From contig DUAG01000030.1 in the NCBI GenBank assembly GCA_012960925.1, positions 50,001 through 114,000 on the forward strand: a DNA stretch of 64,000 nucleotides, given 5' to 3'. The position numbers and the translations under genes were made by a program. This DNA comes from Candidatus Manganitrophaceae bacterium. Lineage in GTDB: Bacteria; Nitrospirota; Nitrospiria; SBBL01; JAADHI01. The notes under the pieces were generated by a model, which saw nothing but the letters and a program-made list of their open reading frames with translations, ran no database searches and had not been told where the DNA came from. Shown here one piece after another: positions 8,299 through 16,917 of this stretch. The stretch's first letter is position 1. Every line of letters starts with the position of its first letter.

Positions 8299-9108
8299 AT
8301 GACACTCAGTGAACTGGCCTCTCGGGAGATCAAGTCAACTTCCCCTGCCACGACAATACTCAAGGTCGCAGAGGAAATGCGTCTCTGGAAAATTGGCTCC
8401 CTCTTTATCGAGGAAAACGGACGGTATATCGGCATCGTGACAGACAGTGACCTGAGCCGAAAGGTTTTAACAAAAAAAATACCTTATGACATGCCTGCTC
8501 GCGACATCATGCACTCACCCATCCTGGAAATTGACATTGAAAAGTCCATGGTCGAAGCAAACCACCTGATGCATTTAAATGGGATCAGACATCTGGCGAT
8601 TTCGGAAGAAGGCAGAATCATCGGCCTAGTTTCGGTTCGAGACATTGTCCAGCACTTTTATTCTGATCAAAACAGTACTTTGAATAAAATGGAAGATATC
8701 TACAATCCACTGTCCGTCCTGACCCGACGGCACATCCAGTCGATCAGTGGATCTGCCTCATGCCGAGAAGCGGCTCAAAAGATGACCGGAAGCAAGATAG
8801 GCTCTCTTCTGGTCTCTGAGGGCAGACAGTATAGCGGAATTGTCACCGAAACAGATCTGACACGAAAAATCATCGGATTCAACCTCTCGGCATCGGATAT
8901 CCCCGTCGGGGCAATCATGAACACGCCGATTGTCGATATCGACATCTCTCGTTCGGTTCTGGAAGCAACAGAGAAGATGGCCCTTCAGGGAATTCGCCAT
9001 CTTGCCGTCAGAGAGGAAAAAGAAATCGTTGGAATACTCTCTATCCGGGATCTGATTGGAATGATTTCCATCCGGGACCTTCCAAGATTTTCATCTAAAA
9101 AAGACTGA
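8299..9108 (+). CDS. Four-CBS-domain regulatory protein
   Basis: Cytosolic protein of 269 residues made almost wholly of four CBS motifs, that is two Bateman modules. Repeats are visible at PATTILKVAEEMRLWKIGSLFI, KSMVEANHLMHLNGIRHLAI, GSASCREAAQKMTGSKIGSLLV and RSVLEATEKMALQGIRHLAV. Each is followed by a GIVT/GLVS/GILS strand and an acidic DL/RDI motif. CBS pairs bind adenosine nucleotides and report energy state; no output domain is attached, so it probably acts on a partner. The start is the ATG at 8299 after GAGGAAAAG; an upstream TTG at 8233 is less likely. Partner unknown. Confidence 0.88.
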   Translation: MTLSELASREIKSTSPATTILKVAEEMRLWKIGSLFIEENGRYIGIVTDSDLSRKVLTKKIPYDMPARDIMHSPILEIDIEKSMVEANHLMHLNGIRHLAISEEGRIIGLVSVRDIVQHFYSDQNSTLNKMEDIYNPLSVLTRRHIQSISGSASCREAAQKMTGSKIGSLLVSEGRQYSGIVTETDLTRKIIGFNLSASDIPVGAIMNTPIVDIDISRSVLEATEKMALQGIRHLAVREEKEIVGILSIRDLIGMISIRDLPRFSSKKD

Positions 9109-9137
9109 TCTTTTCGGTTCAGGACCGGAGTTTTCCC

Positions 9138-10055
9138 TTATTCCGACTCAATCACTCCCTGAAATTGGCCCTCCTTACAAATATGTCCGGATAGAGGACA
9201 GATCGAGATCTCCTCTTCACCTTCCTTTTTCGGCATCAGAGAAGACTGCCACTCCCTGAAGCGAAGCGACACAATTTGATAGGATTCATCATCATCCACC
9301 TTGACCGCCCCCCCGCCTGGGGTCGTTTCAACCAGTTTTAATTGTGTTTTTAACGCTACGGATCTCTCAGGCCCTGTCATTTTCGATGCAGAATAATCGA
9401 TGAATTTTCTTAAAGAACAAGTCCGGTCACCGGGAATCGGCGCAAGCGGGTCATTATAAAACTTCTGGAGGGTCTCCACACCCTTTGAGTGGTCAGGTCG
9501 GACAAGATGAAGGTGGGTCATTCGATAAACCTCTCCTTTTACAGACTTTCCTTTTAATTTGAATCCGGGCTTTTCTCCCTGTGGATGAAACAATTCCAAG
9601 GTCTCTTCCCTTGCCACACCCAGACAAGACTCATATTCAGACAAATCTGCTGCGGAGAGAAAGGCTTCGATCTCTTCAGTGGTTACCAAGGGTATCTCTG
9701 CGGGGAGAAAAAGTGCCGGGGGAGCGGGTTGACGCAACACGCTCAGGTCCGTCATCTCCTGTCCGACGGGCACCGATCCTTCATGCACCTGCTGCACATT
9801 TTCAAAAAGACCGGCTTTCTCATTCAGCACCACTATTTTTTTTTCAAAGAGCACATCCGGGAGCGATCTTTCTATCGCCGCCATGATCATCTTCTGCGGT
9901 CCGATCACAACTATCTGCTCGATGCCCCGGACCGAGTCAAGCGCCTTCAGAACATATAAAAAAAGAGGACGACCCTCCAACGGAAAAAGCACTCTGGGAA
10001 CCTCTCCCCCTTGCGCACCCTCCCGACTTCCCCTGAACAAAACAAAAGCATCCAT
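9138..10055 (-). CDS. MobA-like nucleotidyltransferase-fold protein
   Basis: A 305-residue protein whose first 160 residues look like a GT-A nucleotidyltransferase domain: AFVLFRGSREGAQGGEVPRV near the start, PRVLFPLEGRPLFLYVLKAL, IEQIVVIGP, and LFLPAEIPLVTTEEIEAFL. The usual glycine-rich NTP loop (LAGGxGTR) is altered to LFRGSREGAQ, so the specificity, or even activity, is uncertain. The C-terminal 130 residues are not recognised and contain CPLSGHIC, a possible metal or redox pair. The ATG at 10055 has AGGA eight bases upstream; a GTG two codons earlier is less well placed. Confidence 0.65.
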   Translation of the reverse strand: MDAFVLFRGSREGAQGGEVPRVLFPLEGRPLFLYVLKALDSVRGIEQIVVIGPQKMIMAAIERSLPDVLFEKKIVVLNEKAGLFENVQQVHEGSVPVGQEMTDLSVLRQPAPPALFLPAEIPLVTTEEIEAFLSAADLSEYESCLGVAREETLELFHPQGEKPGFKLKGKSVKGEVYRMTHLHLVRPDHSKGVETLQKFYNDPLAPIPGDRTCSLRKFIDYSASKMTGPERSVALKTQLKLVETTPGGGAVKVDDDESYQIVSLRFREWQSSLMPKKEGEEEISICPLSGHICKEGQFQGVIESE

Positions 10056-10199
10056 TATCACTGTCCTAAAAATTTAGAGTTATTCTTTTTGAAGACAACA
10101 TCATACTATGAATGAAATTACATTTCCACCGATTTTGTCCCATCGTGAATAGGCTTGGTTCCGGACAATCTTTATGTTATATAAGTTTCTCTATCTATT

Positions 10200-11393
10200 G
10201 TGATATCCACGAGTAGGACACCCTTGGTTAATTTCTGGAATACCCTTCCCCGGCCCATCGTTGGCCTTGCACCGATGGACGGCGTGACCGATGCCAGTTT
10301 CAGACGCATTGCAGCGACCTACGGAAAGCCGGATCTCACCATTACGGAGTTTGCCTCTGTAGAAGGAATCTGCCATGGCGCAGAGAGTGAACTCCGGCAA
10401 TTACTCTACAGTGAAATCGAACGCCCCGTCATTGCTCAGATTTACGGCGCAGAACCGGAGGCTTTTTTTTATGTTGCCCAGCTCATCTGCGAATTGGGCT
10501 TTGATGGAATTGATATTAACATGGGGTGTCCCGCAAAAAAGGTTTCCGCGAGAGGATGCGGGGCGGGACTTATTAAGGACCCTCCTCGTGCCAGGGCAAT
10601 CCTTCAGGAGACCCGCAGAGGAATCGCCGCATGGGCCGATGGGGGCCCTCTTTCTATTCTAAAACGTCACCCAAAAGTAGCCGATTGGTACGCCCACTTT
10701 CGCCTGAACAAGATGGGTGCATTTTATGCGCAACGGGATCCTCTCTCCCCCCGCCTTCCCCTCCCCGTCTCACTCAAAACAAGGCTGGGCATTGATCAGG
10801 TTGTCATTCGGGAATGGGTCCAACATCTCCTTGAGGAAAGCCCCGCCGCAATATCGATTCATGGTCGGACGCTGATGCAAAGGTACCGGGGAGACGCCGA
10901 TTGGGACGCAATCTCAGAAGCGGTCGAGACGGCCCATGGCTCGGGCACGCTGATCATGGGGAATGGCGATATCCTCTCATTGAACGACGCAGTTTTTAAG
11001 ATCCGTCAGTCGGGCGTCGATGGCGTTCTCATCGGGCGCGCCGCTCTGGGAAATCCGTGGATTTTTCGGAATATAGAAGAACTCCGGCGGAGGTTCAATA
11101 CAACAGATCTGGACGCAGACCAAGAGACAAGCCTCATGTCATCCGATACTCCGGTCTCCCTGGAGGAAAGGTTTGGTATTGCCCTTGAACATGCGAAAAT
11201 TTTCCAGAAAACTTGTGGCGTCTCTCGATTTGTCGGCTTGAGAAAACACCTGGGCTGGTACTGCCGGGGATTTCCAGGTGCACGGAGCCTGCGCGCAAAG
11301 ATCGTTCGCGTCAACAGCCTGGAGGATATCGAAACCCTTCTCAGTCCCTTCCTCAGAAAAAAATTGATCTGTGCCGACGCGATTCTAGGATGA
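10200..11393 (+). CDS. tRNA-dihydrouridine synthase with an internal insertion
   Basis: FMN-dependent enzyme that reduces uridines in the tRNA D-loop. Landmarks are PIVGLAPMDGVTDASFRRI (FMN-binding start), IDINMGCPAKKVSARGCGAG (catalytic cysteine in GCP), SIHGRTLMQRYRGDADW and VLIGRAALGNPWIF. At 397 residues it is longer than the usual 320-340. The extra length is an insertion of about 45-50 residues between the LIKDP motif and the VSLKTRLG strand (AAWADGGPLSILKRHPK onward). Start is a GTG; no Shine-Dalgarno is seen, and TATATA lies 20 bases upstream, so a very short leader is possible. It overlaps maf by ATGA. Confidence 0.9.
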   Translation: MISTSRTPLVNFWNTLPRPIVGLAPMDGVTDASFRRIAATYGKPDLTITEFASVEGICHGAESELRQLLYSEIERPVIAQIYGAEPEAFFYVAQLICELGFDGIDINMGCPAKKVSARGCGAGLIKDPPRARAILQETRRGIAAWADGGPLSILKRHPKVADWYAHFRLNKMGAFYAQRDPLSPRLPLPVSLKTRLGIDQVVIREWVQHLLEESPAAISIHGRTLMQRYRGDADWDAISEAVETAHGSGTLIMGNGDILSLNDAVFKIRQSGVDGVLIGRAALGNPWIFRNIEELRRRFNTTDLDADQETSLMSSDTPVSLEERFGIALEHAKIFQKTCGVSRFVGLRKHLGWYCRGFPGARSLRAKIVRVNSLEDIETLLSPFLRKKLICADAILG

Positions 11394-12031
11394 GAGCCGG
11401 TCCGCGTATTGTTCTGGCCTCCACCTCCATTCGCAGAAAAGAAATTCTGGCCCTCCTTGGCATTCCTTTCAAGAGTGTGGACCCCGACTTTGAAGAACAT
11501 TGGAATCCTGCATATTCTGCAAAAGAAGATGCCATTTCATTTGCGACAGGAAAAGCCGAGTCGGTAAAACCCGCTTTTCCAGACAGCATTGTCATCGGCA
11601 GCGATACACTCATTGAAGATGCAAACGGAAAGATTGGAAAACCCTCAGGCCCGGAGGACGCCAAAAAAATTCTGCACCGATTGCAGGGTGGGCAACACCA
11701 TATCTGGACCGCGATTTCCCTGATCGATACGCGTGATCAGACGACGGAGATCTCCGTGGAGCGGATCGATATCCAAATGTGCCGTATCGATCAGGATGAG
11801 ATAGACCACTATGTCGCAACAGAAGAAGCTCTGGACAAAGCAGGGGCCTACTCCATACAGGGAAAAGGCCGACAATTCATTCAGAGACTTCAGGGGGATT
11901 ATCTTGCCGCAGTCGGACTTCCCCTCCGTTCCATTGCCGATTTTCTACGCCACAGAGACATTCCTTTCACTCTGGATATTGAAGGCCTCTACCGCGAGAA
12001 AAGCTTCCTGAACTGGAAAGAATTTTCATAG
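11390..12031 (+). CDS. maf: Maf family nucleotide pyrophosphatase
   Basis: House-cleaning nucleotide pyrophosphatase of 213 residues that hydrolyses non-canonical or excess nucleoside triphosphates in the cytosol. Signature blocks are IVLASTSIRRKEILALLGI, IVIGSDTLIE with the catalytic aspartate, GKPSGPEDAKKILHRLQGG and DKAGAYSIQGKGRQFI. The ATG overlaps the dus stop codon (ATGA), giving a translationally coupled pair. The start is chosen for that overlap and the family N-terminus; longer upstream reading would run inside dus. Exact nucleotide preference (dTTP/UTP or m7GTP) cannot be assigned. Confidence 0.92.
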   Translation: MRAGPRIVLASTSIRRKEILALLGIPFKSVDPDFEEHWNPAYSAKEDAISFATGKAESVKPAFPDSIVIGSDTLIEDANGKIGKPSGPEDAKKILHRLQGGQHHIWTAISLIDTRDQTTEISVERIDIQMCRIDQDEIDHYVATEEALDKAGAYSIQGKGRQFIQRLQGDYLAAVGLPLRSIADFLRHRDIPFTLDIEGLYREKSFLNWKEFS

Positions 12032-12081
12032 TATGTGCTATATTGGCTGCATGTAATGGTTCAGCATGACCAGATTTTACT

Positions 12082-12172
12082 TCAGGGCAAGGCGCGAGGA
12101 ACTGAGAACCGTAGCGTATGGTTTATACGTGAGTATTCGAGTACCACAGTAGCGCGGCCATGGAGGGAAGGA
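12082..12172 (+). repeat. Dispersed palindromic repeat family A, copy 2
   Basis: Plus-oriented copy: CAGGGCAAGGCGCGAGGAAC ... GAGTATTCGAGTACCACAG ... GCGGCCATGGAG, with a central GCGTAT/ATACGT stem. It lies directly downstream of maf and upstream of the structured RNA at 12235. Confidence 0.75.
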
Positions 12173-12336
12173 TGGTTAAACTGAATCGTTAGAAGATAGG
12201 AGGGACAACACACCCCTCCAAGTCCCTGTATAAACAGGGGCGTCCCCTGGTTCGGCGCTCGGCGAGCCGCTTTCAGGGGTGGGCAGGGCTTGGGCCCTGC
12301 CATCATGTTTCCGCGCCGGTGAAAGGAGGTGGTCCA

Positions 12337-12381
12337 GTGGGCAGTATGAATCCTACGGCATGTGAGGTGGCGACGCCCTGA
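12337..12381 (+). CDS. Possible 14-residue leader peptide inside the structured RNA
   Basis: GTG or ATG (12346) start preceded by AAAGGAGGTGGTCCA, one of the strongest Shine-Dalgarno sequences in the window, giving the peptide MGSMNPTACEVATP before a TGA. The short length prevents any family call. It could be a regulatory leader peptide, or the purine run could be part of the RNA fold. Confidence 0.35.
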   Translation: MGSMNPTACEVATP

Positions 12382-12443
12382 CAGGACAGTCACACAGCAC
12401 GAAAAGTGACGCTTGGGGGCGACGAACCCCAGCGCCGCCAAGG

Positions 12444-12502
12444 CCCGGAAGCGCGGATGCTGTAGCCGCTCTAAGATCAATCGGTCTGCTTCCGGGTTTT
12501 TT
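12444..12502 (+). terminator. Intrinsic terminator closing the structured RNA
   Basis: A nine-pair stem CCCGGAAGC/GCTTCCGGG with a branched interior is followed by TTTTTT. It ends transcription of the RNA 51 bases before the small gene at 12554, unless regulated read-through occurs. Confidence 0.7.
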
Positions 12503-12553
12503 ATTCCACAGTGGGACAGCACCATTTTATATTCTTTGTCGGAGGAAGCCGTC

Positions 12554-12715
12554 ATGTCTGAAAAAAAAGAGGATAAGAAAAAAGAAGGGAGCTTCCGTAT
12601 TCCGCTCCGTCTTGTTCCGAATGATGCAGAAGAAATTGCCAAGGAAATGCAAGAGATCTTCGACGAAGATAAAGTTGTACACCGGCAAGGGGGGGCAGAA
12701 CCGGAACGGGATTAG
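12554..12715 (+). CDS. Small highly charged hypothetical protein
   Basis: A 53-residue cytosolic protein, MSEKKEDKKKEGSFRIPLRL followed by VPNDAEEIAKEMQEIFDEDK and a charged tail. The ATG is placed 8 bases after a GGAGGA. The N-terminus is lysine/glutamate-rich and the centre would form an acidic amphipathic helix. It is not recognised. It lies immediately after the terminator of the structured RNA, so read-through from that RNA could control it. Confidence 0.65.
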   Translation: MSEKKEDKKKEGSFRIPLRLVPNDAEEIAKEMQEIFDEDKVVHRQGGAEPERD

Positions 12716-12728
12716 GGAAAGTTCGGGG

Positions 12729-13427
12729 TTAGATGATTCTTTGGCCGAAGATATAACTTGAGACAACCGAGACCAGCGGCCAGACAATCTTCTGCATCAA
12801 TCCCAGCGGATCAAGAAAAACCAGGAAGACAATAACGAGCATCCCATAAGGCTCTATCCGTCTGATCAGGCGCGATTGCCGCTCAGGGAGAAGCCCCACA
12901 AGTACCCGCCCGCCGTCGAGCGGTGGAACAGGAATCAGGTTAAATATCATCAAAACCACATTGATCGAAACAGAAAAACGGAGCATCAGCATCAGAGGAA
13001 ACAGGATATAGCTCAGCATATCTCCCGAGCTGGGAATAAGGGAACCTCGGCTGAATAACATTGGATCAACCATCAAGATCAGCCGATAGAGGATGCCGCT
13101 GACGACGGCCAGGAATAAGTTCATGCCCGGTCCGGCCGCCGCGACCCAGGCCATGTCTTCCTTGGGACGACGGAGATTATTGGGGTTCACCGGAACAGGC
13201 TTAGCATATCCAAAAATAAAACCCGTTGTCATCAGCATCATCAAGGGAATAAGAACTGTTCCGAACAGGTCGATGTGGGCAAGCGGATTCAGGGTGATCC
13301 GGCCAAGCATCCTTGCCGTGCCGTCTCCCTTTTTATCCGCAACCCAAGCGTGGGCGGCCTCATGAAGCGTCACCGCAAAGATCAGCGGAAGGGCCATTAT
13401 TGCAATCTGTTGTATCTTGTCATTCAT
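12729..13427 (-). CDS. Site-2-protease family (M50) membrane metalloprotease
   Basis: Intramembrane zinc protease of 232 residues. The zinc motif HEAAHAWVADKKGD (HExxH) is near residue 22, and the third ligand motif NLIPVPPLDGGRVL near residue 165. Four to six hydrophobic helices surround them. This is the compact M50 subgroup without PDZ or CBS domains. The ATG overlaps the pycB stop by four bases (ATGA), so it is the last gene of the pyc operon. Substrate unknown; the link with pyruvate carboxylase may be only positional. Confidence 0.9.
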   Translation of the reverse strand: MNDKIQQIAIMALPLIFAVTLHEAAHAWVADKKGDGTARMLGRITLNPLAHIDLFGTVLIPLMMLMTTGFIFGYAKPVPVNPNNLRRPKEDMAWVAAAGPGMNLFLAVVSGILYRLILMVDPMLFSRGSLIPSSGDMLSYILFPLMLMLRFSVSINVVLMIFNLIPVPPLDGGRVLVGLLPERQSRLIRRIEPYGMLVIVFLVFLDPLGLMQKIVWPLVSVVSSYIFGQRII

Positions 13428-15334
13428 TGCGCTGAAACCTCCGATCCGACCTGGATGAGAACTTCATCTGGATTCACGCGATCCCCCTCCTTCACATATA
13501 TTTCCTCCACCACGCCCGCGACGGCTGTGTGAACCTCGCTTTGCATCTTCATTGCCTCAATCACCAGGACCACCTGTCCCGCCTTTACCTTGTCGCCAAT
13601 GCGAACCTTTACTGCGACAACAGACCCCGGCATAGGGGTTGTCACATCTCTATCATCAGTGACCTTTGGCCGGGTCGAGCGGCCACCCACCTGAGAGGCG
13701 ATTCTTCCTTCCTCACTCTGAACCACCTCATGCTGAGACTCAACCAGAACCTCTTCCAGTTGTCCATCAATGTAGATAAAATAGGGCCGACCTCCCTCTC
13801 CCGGATGCCCCATCCCTCCAACCTTCACATGGAAGGTCTCACCGTGAACCTTCACGTTAAATTCGCTGGGTGCAATCAGAGGTGCGGGCTCTCTTGTGCC
13901 AACATCCGCAAGGGCCGACTCCTTCTCAGCAACTTTTTCAGCCCTCTTATTAGGATTATCTCTTTTTGCGAAAAAGTCAAGCGCTACCTTGGGAAACAGG
14001 GTATAGGTCAGTAGATCTTCCATACTTTTTGCCGCGGATTTATTCTCTTTTCGAAGCCGCAACCGGGACTGCTCCAACTCAGGTTCGATCAGATCAGCAG
14101 GTCGGCAGGTGACAAGTTCTTCCTCGCCAATGCCTTTTTTCTGGATCTCGGCATTGATCGGGCCGGAAGGCCTCCCATAAAGCCCTCTGAGATAATTTTT
14201 GGTTTCCGTTGTAATGACCTTGTATCTCTCTCCTGTCAGAACATTGAGCGTCGCCTGCGTTCCTACAATTTGGCTGGAAGGCGTAACCAGAGGGGGAAAA
14301 CCAAAATCTTCCCGTACCTTGGGAACCTCTTCAAGAACTTCCGTCATACGGTCAAGGGCCTGTTGCTCCGAAAGCTGCAGGGCGAGGTTAGAGGTCATGC
14401 CCCCGGGGATTTGATAAACCAGCACGCGCGGATCCACCCCGGTATAGTCTGATTCAAATGCTTTATATTTCTTCCGAACCTCCTTAAAATAATCTGAGAT
14501 TTCCGTGAGAAGATCCATATTCAGGTTGGGGTCGTATCGACTCCCTTTGAGGATGTTCACAATCGTTTCAACCGGCGGATGTGATGTTCCGGATGCCATT
14601 GAAGAAATCGCCGTATCAATGATATCGACTCCGGCTTCAATCGCCTTGACATAGGTCGAGACAGCCATGGCACTGGTATCATGGCTATGAAGGTGAATCG
14701 GGACAGAGACAGCCTCTTTCAACTTACTGACCAAATCATAAGCGGCATATGGAGAGAGAAGCCCCGCCATATCCTTGATACAGATCGCATCAGAACCCAT
14801 GTCCTCCAAACGTTTTGCCAGGTCAACAAAGAGGTCATTATTATGGAAGCGACTCAGGGTATAGCAAAACGAACCCTCAACCTTACCCCCGTACTTGAGT
14901 GTTGCCTTGAAGGCCATCTTGAGGTTTCTCAAATCATTGAGCGCATCAAAAATTCTCAGGATGTCAATACCGTTCGAGATGGACCGATCCACAAAACGCT
15001 CCACCACATCATCCGCGTAATGGCGATACCCAACTAGATTCTGTCCACGAAGCAACATCTGAAATGGGGTCTTCGGCATTACTTTTTTTAATTTTCGAAG
15101 TCGCTCCCAAGGGTCTTCTCTCAGGTAACGGATCGCAGCATCGAAGGTCGCACCGCCCCACATCTCGATCGCTGCGTATCCGACTTTATCAATCTTTGCC
15201 GCAATCGGGAGCATATCTTCTATCCGAAGCCGAGTCGCGAGAAGTGATTGATGCGCGTCCCGGAGAGTCGTATCCATAATCCGGATCGGGGTCGAATCTG
15301 ACTTACTCTTTTTTTCTGATGTTAATTTCGGCAC
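13424..15334 (-). CDS. pycB: Pyruvate carboxylase subunit B / oxaloacetate decarboxylase alpha-like
   Basis: Carboxyltransferase plus biotin carrier subunit, 636 residues. IMDTTLRDAHQSLLATRLRI opens the TIM-barrel carboxyltransferase, HLHSHDTSAMAVS carries metal ligands, and the conserved PGGMTSNL region follows. The C-terminal biotinyl domain has VIEAMKMQSEVHT with the biotinylated lysine. Together with the biotin carboxylase just upstream it should convert pyruvate and bicarbonate to oxaloacetate (an anaplerotic step) as a two-subunit enzyme. A Na+-pumping decarboxylase is less likely because no beta/gamma membrane subunits are nearby. bioB is also in this window, at 26.2 kb. Confidence 0.92.
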   Translation of the reverse strand: MPKLTSEKKSKSDSTPIRIMDTTLRDAHQSLLATRLRIEDMLPIAAKIDKVGYAAIEMWGGATFDAAIRYLREDPWERLRKLKKVMPKTPFQMLLRGQNLVGYRHYADDVVERFVDRSISNGIDILRIFDALNDLRNLKMAFKATLKYGGKVEGSFCYTLSRFHNNDLFVDLAKRLEDMGSDAICIKDMAGLLSPYAAYDLVSKLKEAVSVPIHLHSHDTSAMAVSTYVKAIEAGVDIIDTAISSMASGTSHPPVETIVNILKGSRYDPNLNMDLLTEISDYFKEVRKKYKAFESDYTGVDPRVLVYQIPGGMTSNLALQLSEQQALDRMTEVLEEVPKVREDFGFPPLVTPSSQIVGTQATLNVLTGERYKVITTETKNYLRGLYGRPSGPINAEIQKKGIGEEELVTCRPADLIEPELEQSRLRLRKENKSAAKSMEDLLTYTLFPKVALDFFAKRDNPNKRAEKVAEKESALADVGTREPAPLIAPSEFNVKVHGETFHVKVGGMGHPGEGGRPYFIYIDGQLEEVLVESQHEVVQSEEGRIASQVGGRSTRPKVTDDRDVTTPMPGSVVAVKVRIGDKVKAGQVVLVIEAMKMQSEVHTAVAGVVEEIYVKEGDRVNPDEVLIQVGSEVSAQ

Positions 15335-15427
15335 TCTGTGACTCCTTTATCGTTCTATTCGTAAAAGCATCATGTTGTCATCACGCGGCATAACGAGAAA
15401 TCTTAAGAAGCTCCCTCATTTAGCAGA

Positions 15428-16894
15428 CTACTTCCTTTGCGTTTTCTTTGCCTTCTCTTTATTCAGTGGTCGGGCCTCTCTCCTGGAATGTGCGGCAATC
15501 ACTGCGGCAATCGCGATAACCTTATCCATCCCATTCTCCGCCGACGCAATATTTAACTTTTCAAGATGTGTCTCGATATAGGAGGTGTCGAACCGACCCT
15601 CCTCAAAATCAGGATCCTGCATGACCTGCTTCAGAAAAGGAATAGTGGTCTTCACCCCCCGGATCACATACTCATCCAGGGCACGGTGCATCCGTTGAAC
15701 CGCGCCGGACCAACTCATTGCCCGTACGGTTACCTTTGCAAGAAGTGAATCATAATATGGCGGAACAACATATCCCTTATAAATATTCCCATCAATTCGA
15801 ATTCCAAATCCTCCCGGAGAATAGTAAGACGTGATCTTACCCGGGGTCGGGGCAAACTGATGCTGAGGGTCTTCGGCATTGATCCGGCACTCGATCGCGT
15901 ACCCGCGCAAGAAAATCTCATCCTGCAACTGCGTGAGGCGCTGTCCGTCGGCCGCACGAATCATCTCCTTGACAATGTCAATCCCGGTGACCTCTTCTGT
16001 GACAGTATGTTCGACCTGGATACGGGTATTCATCTCCAAAAAATAGAAGTTCCGGCCTGCATCCACTAAAAATTCGACCGTCCCAGCACTGTCATAACCA
16101 ACGGCTTGCGCCGCCCGAACAGCCGCCCTCCCCATCTCCTCCCGAAGCGCTTCATCAAGCAAGAGAGAGGGCGCAATCTCGATTAACTTTTGATGCCTCC
16201 TTTGAATAGAACAATCCCGTTCGCCTAAATGGGTCACATTGCCATGCTTGTCTGCTAGAATCTGAATTTCGATATGGTGGGGGGAAAGGAGATATTTTTC
16301 CATAAATATAGCATCTTTCCCAAAGGCAATCTTCGCCTCTGAGCGGACAATCTGGAAAAACTTCTTTAACTCCTCCCTATTATGGCAAATACGAAGACCT
16401 CTTCCCCCACCACCTGCAGAGGCCTTTAACATTACAGGATAACCAATTTCATCCGCAAACCCCTCCGCGTCTTCGAGGGATTGTATCGACTCCATCAGCC
16501 CGGGAACGATGGGAACCCCAGCTTTCTTCATGATCATCCGCGCAGAAATTTTGTCTCCCATCATTCGGATCGCCTTTGGCGACGGCCCGATAAAGGTCAG
16601 ATTATTGTCCTCGCATGCCTGTGCAAATTCCGCATTTTCCGCGAGGAAGCCATAGCCCGGATGGATGGCGTCTGCCCCTTTTTGTTTGGCCAGATCAATA
16701 ATCCGGTAAATATTAAGATACCCTTCAATCGGGCCCGGACCCACCAGGCAGGCCTCATCAGCATTCTTCACAAAAAGGGTTGCGGCATCGACCTCGGAAT
16801 GAATGGCCAGAGTCCGGATTGAAAGTTCTTTACATGCCCGAATAATCCGCAGAGCGATCTCTCCGCGGTTTGCAATCAAAACCTTTTTAAACAT
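15428..16894 (-). CDS. pycA: Biotin carboxylase subunit (pyruvate carboxylase A / AccC family)
   Basis: ATP-grasp biotin carboxylase of 488 residues. The start FKKVLIANRGEIALRIIRAC, the glycine-rich KASAGGGGRGLRIC ATP loop, FLEMNTRIQVEHTVTEEVTG and ECRINAEDP are all present. It charges the biotin of the PycB carrier domain with bicarbonate at the cost of ATP. The C-terminal 40 residues are Ala/Lys-rich, longer than the 450-residue AccC. It sits 93 bases upstream of pycB and 23 bases downstream of the periplasmic-binding gene on the same strand; neighbouring pycB makes pyruvate carboxylase more likely than acetyl-CoA carboxylase. Confidence 0.9.
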   Translation of the reverse strand: MFKKVLIANRGEIALRIIRACKELSIRTLAIHSEVDAATLFVKNADEACLVGPGPIEGYLNIYRIIDLAKQKGADAIHPGYGFLAENAEFAQACEDNNLTFIGPSPKAIRMMGDKISARMIMKKAGVPIVPGLMESIQSLEDAEGFADEIGYPVMLKASAGGGGRGLRICHNREELKKFFQIVRSEAKIAFGKDAIFMEKYLLSPHHIEIQILADKHGNVTHLGERDCSIQRRHQKLIEIAPSLLLDEALREEMGRAAVRAAQAVGYDSAGTVEFLVDAGRNFYFLEMNTRIQVEHTVTEEVTGIDIVKEMIRAADGQRLTQLQDEIFLRGYAIECRINAEDPQHQFAPTPGKITSYYSPGGFGIRIDGNIYKGYVVPPYYDSLLAKVTVRAMSWSGAVQRMHRALDEYVIRGVKTTIPFLKQVMQDPDFEEGRFDTSYIETHLEKLNIASAENGMDKVIAIAAVIAAHSRREARPLNKEKAKKTQRK

Positions 16895-16917
16895 CTTCTT
16901 TCCCTAATTAACCTAAT

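Larger units (their letters stand above)
12235..12502 (+). ncRNA. Candidate structured non-coding RNA with intrinsic terminator
   Basis: A GC-rich block with many strong hairpins that no long reading frame explains. Hairpins include CAGGGG-cgt-CCCCTG (12235-12249), GGCAGGGC-TTGG-GCCCTGCC (12282-12301), a GTCAC/GTGAC hairpin near 12391-12409 and CGCTTGGGG paired with CCCCAGCG (about 12409-12433). The last element is CCCGGAAGC (12444-12452) paired with GCTTCCGGG (12488-12496), enclosing a GCGG/CCGC hairpin and ending in six U residues. Bases 12321-12330 carry AAAGGAGGTG, a near-complete anti-SD match. I compared it by eye with SRP, RNase P, tmRNA, 6S and common riboswitches and found no match. 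Confidence 0.55.

Noticed and set aside
12235..12502. 4.5S/SRP RNA, RNase P RNA or tmRNA
   Set aside because: A CCCGGAAG string resembles the SRP core, but the following GGAGCAGC-type sequence is missing. RNase P (GAGGAAAGTCC) and tmRNA tRNA-like ends are not seen.
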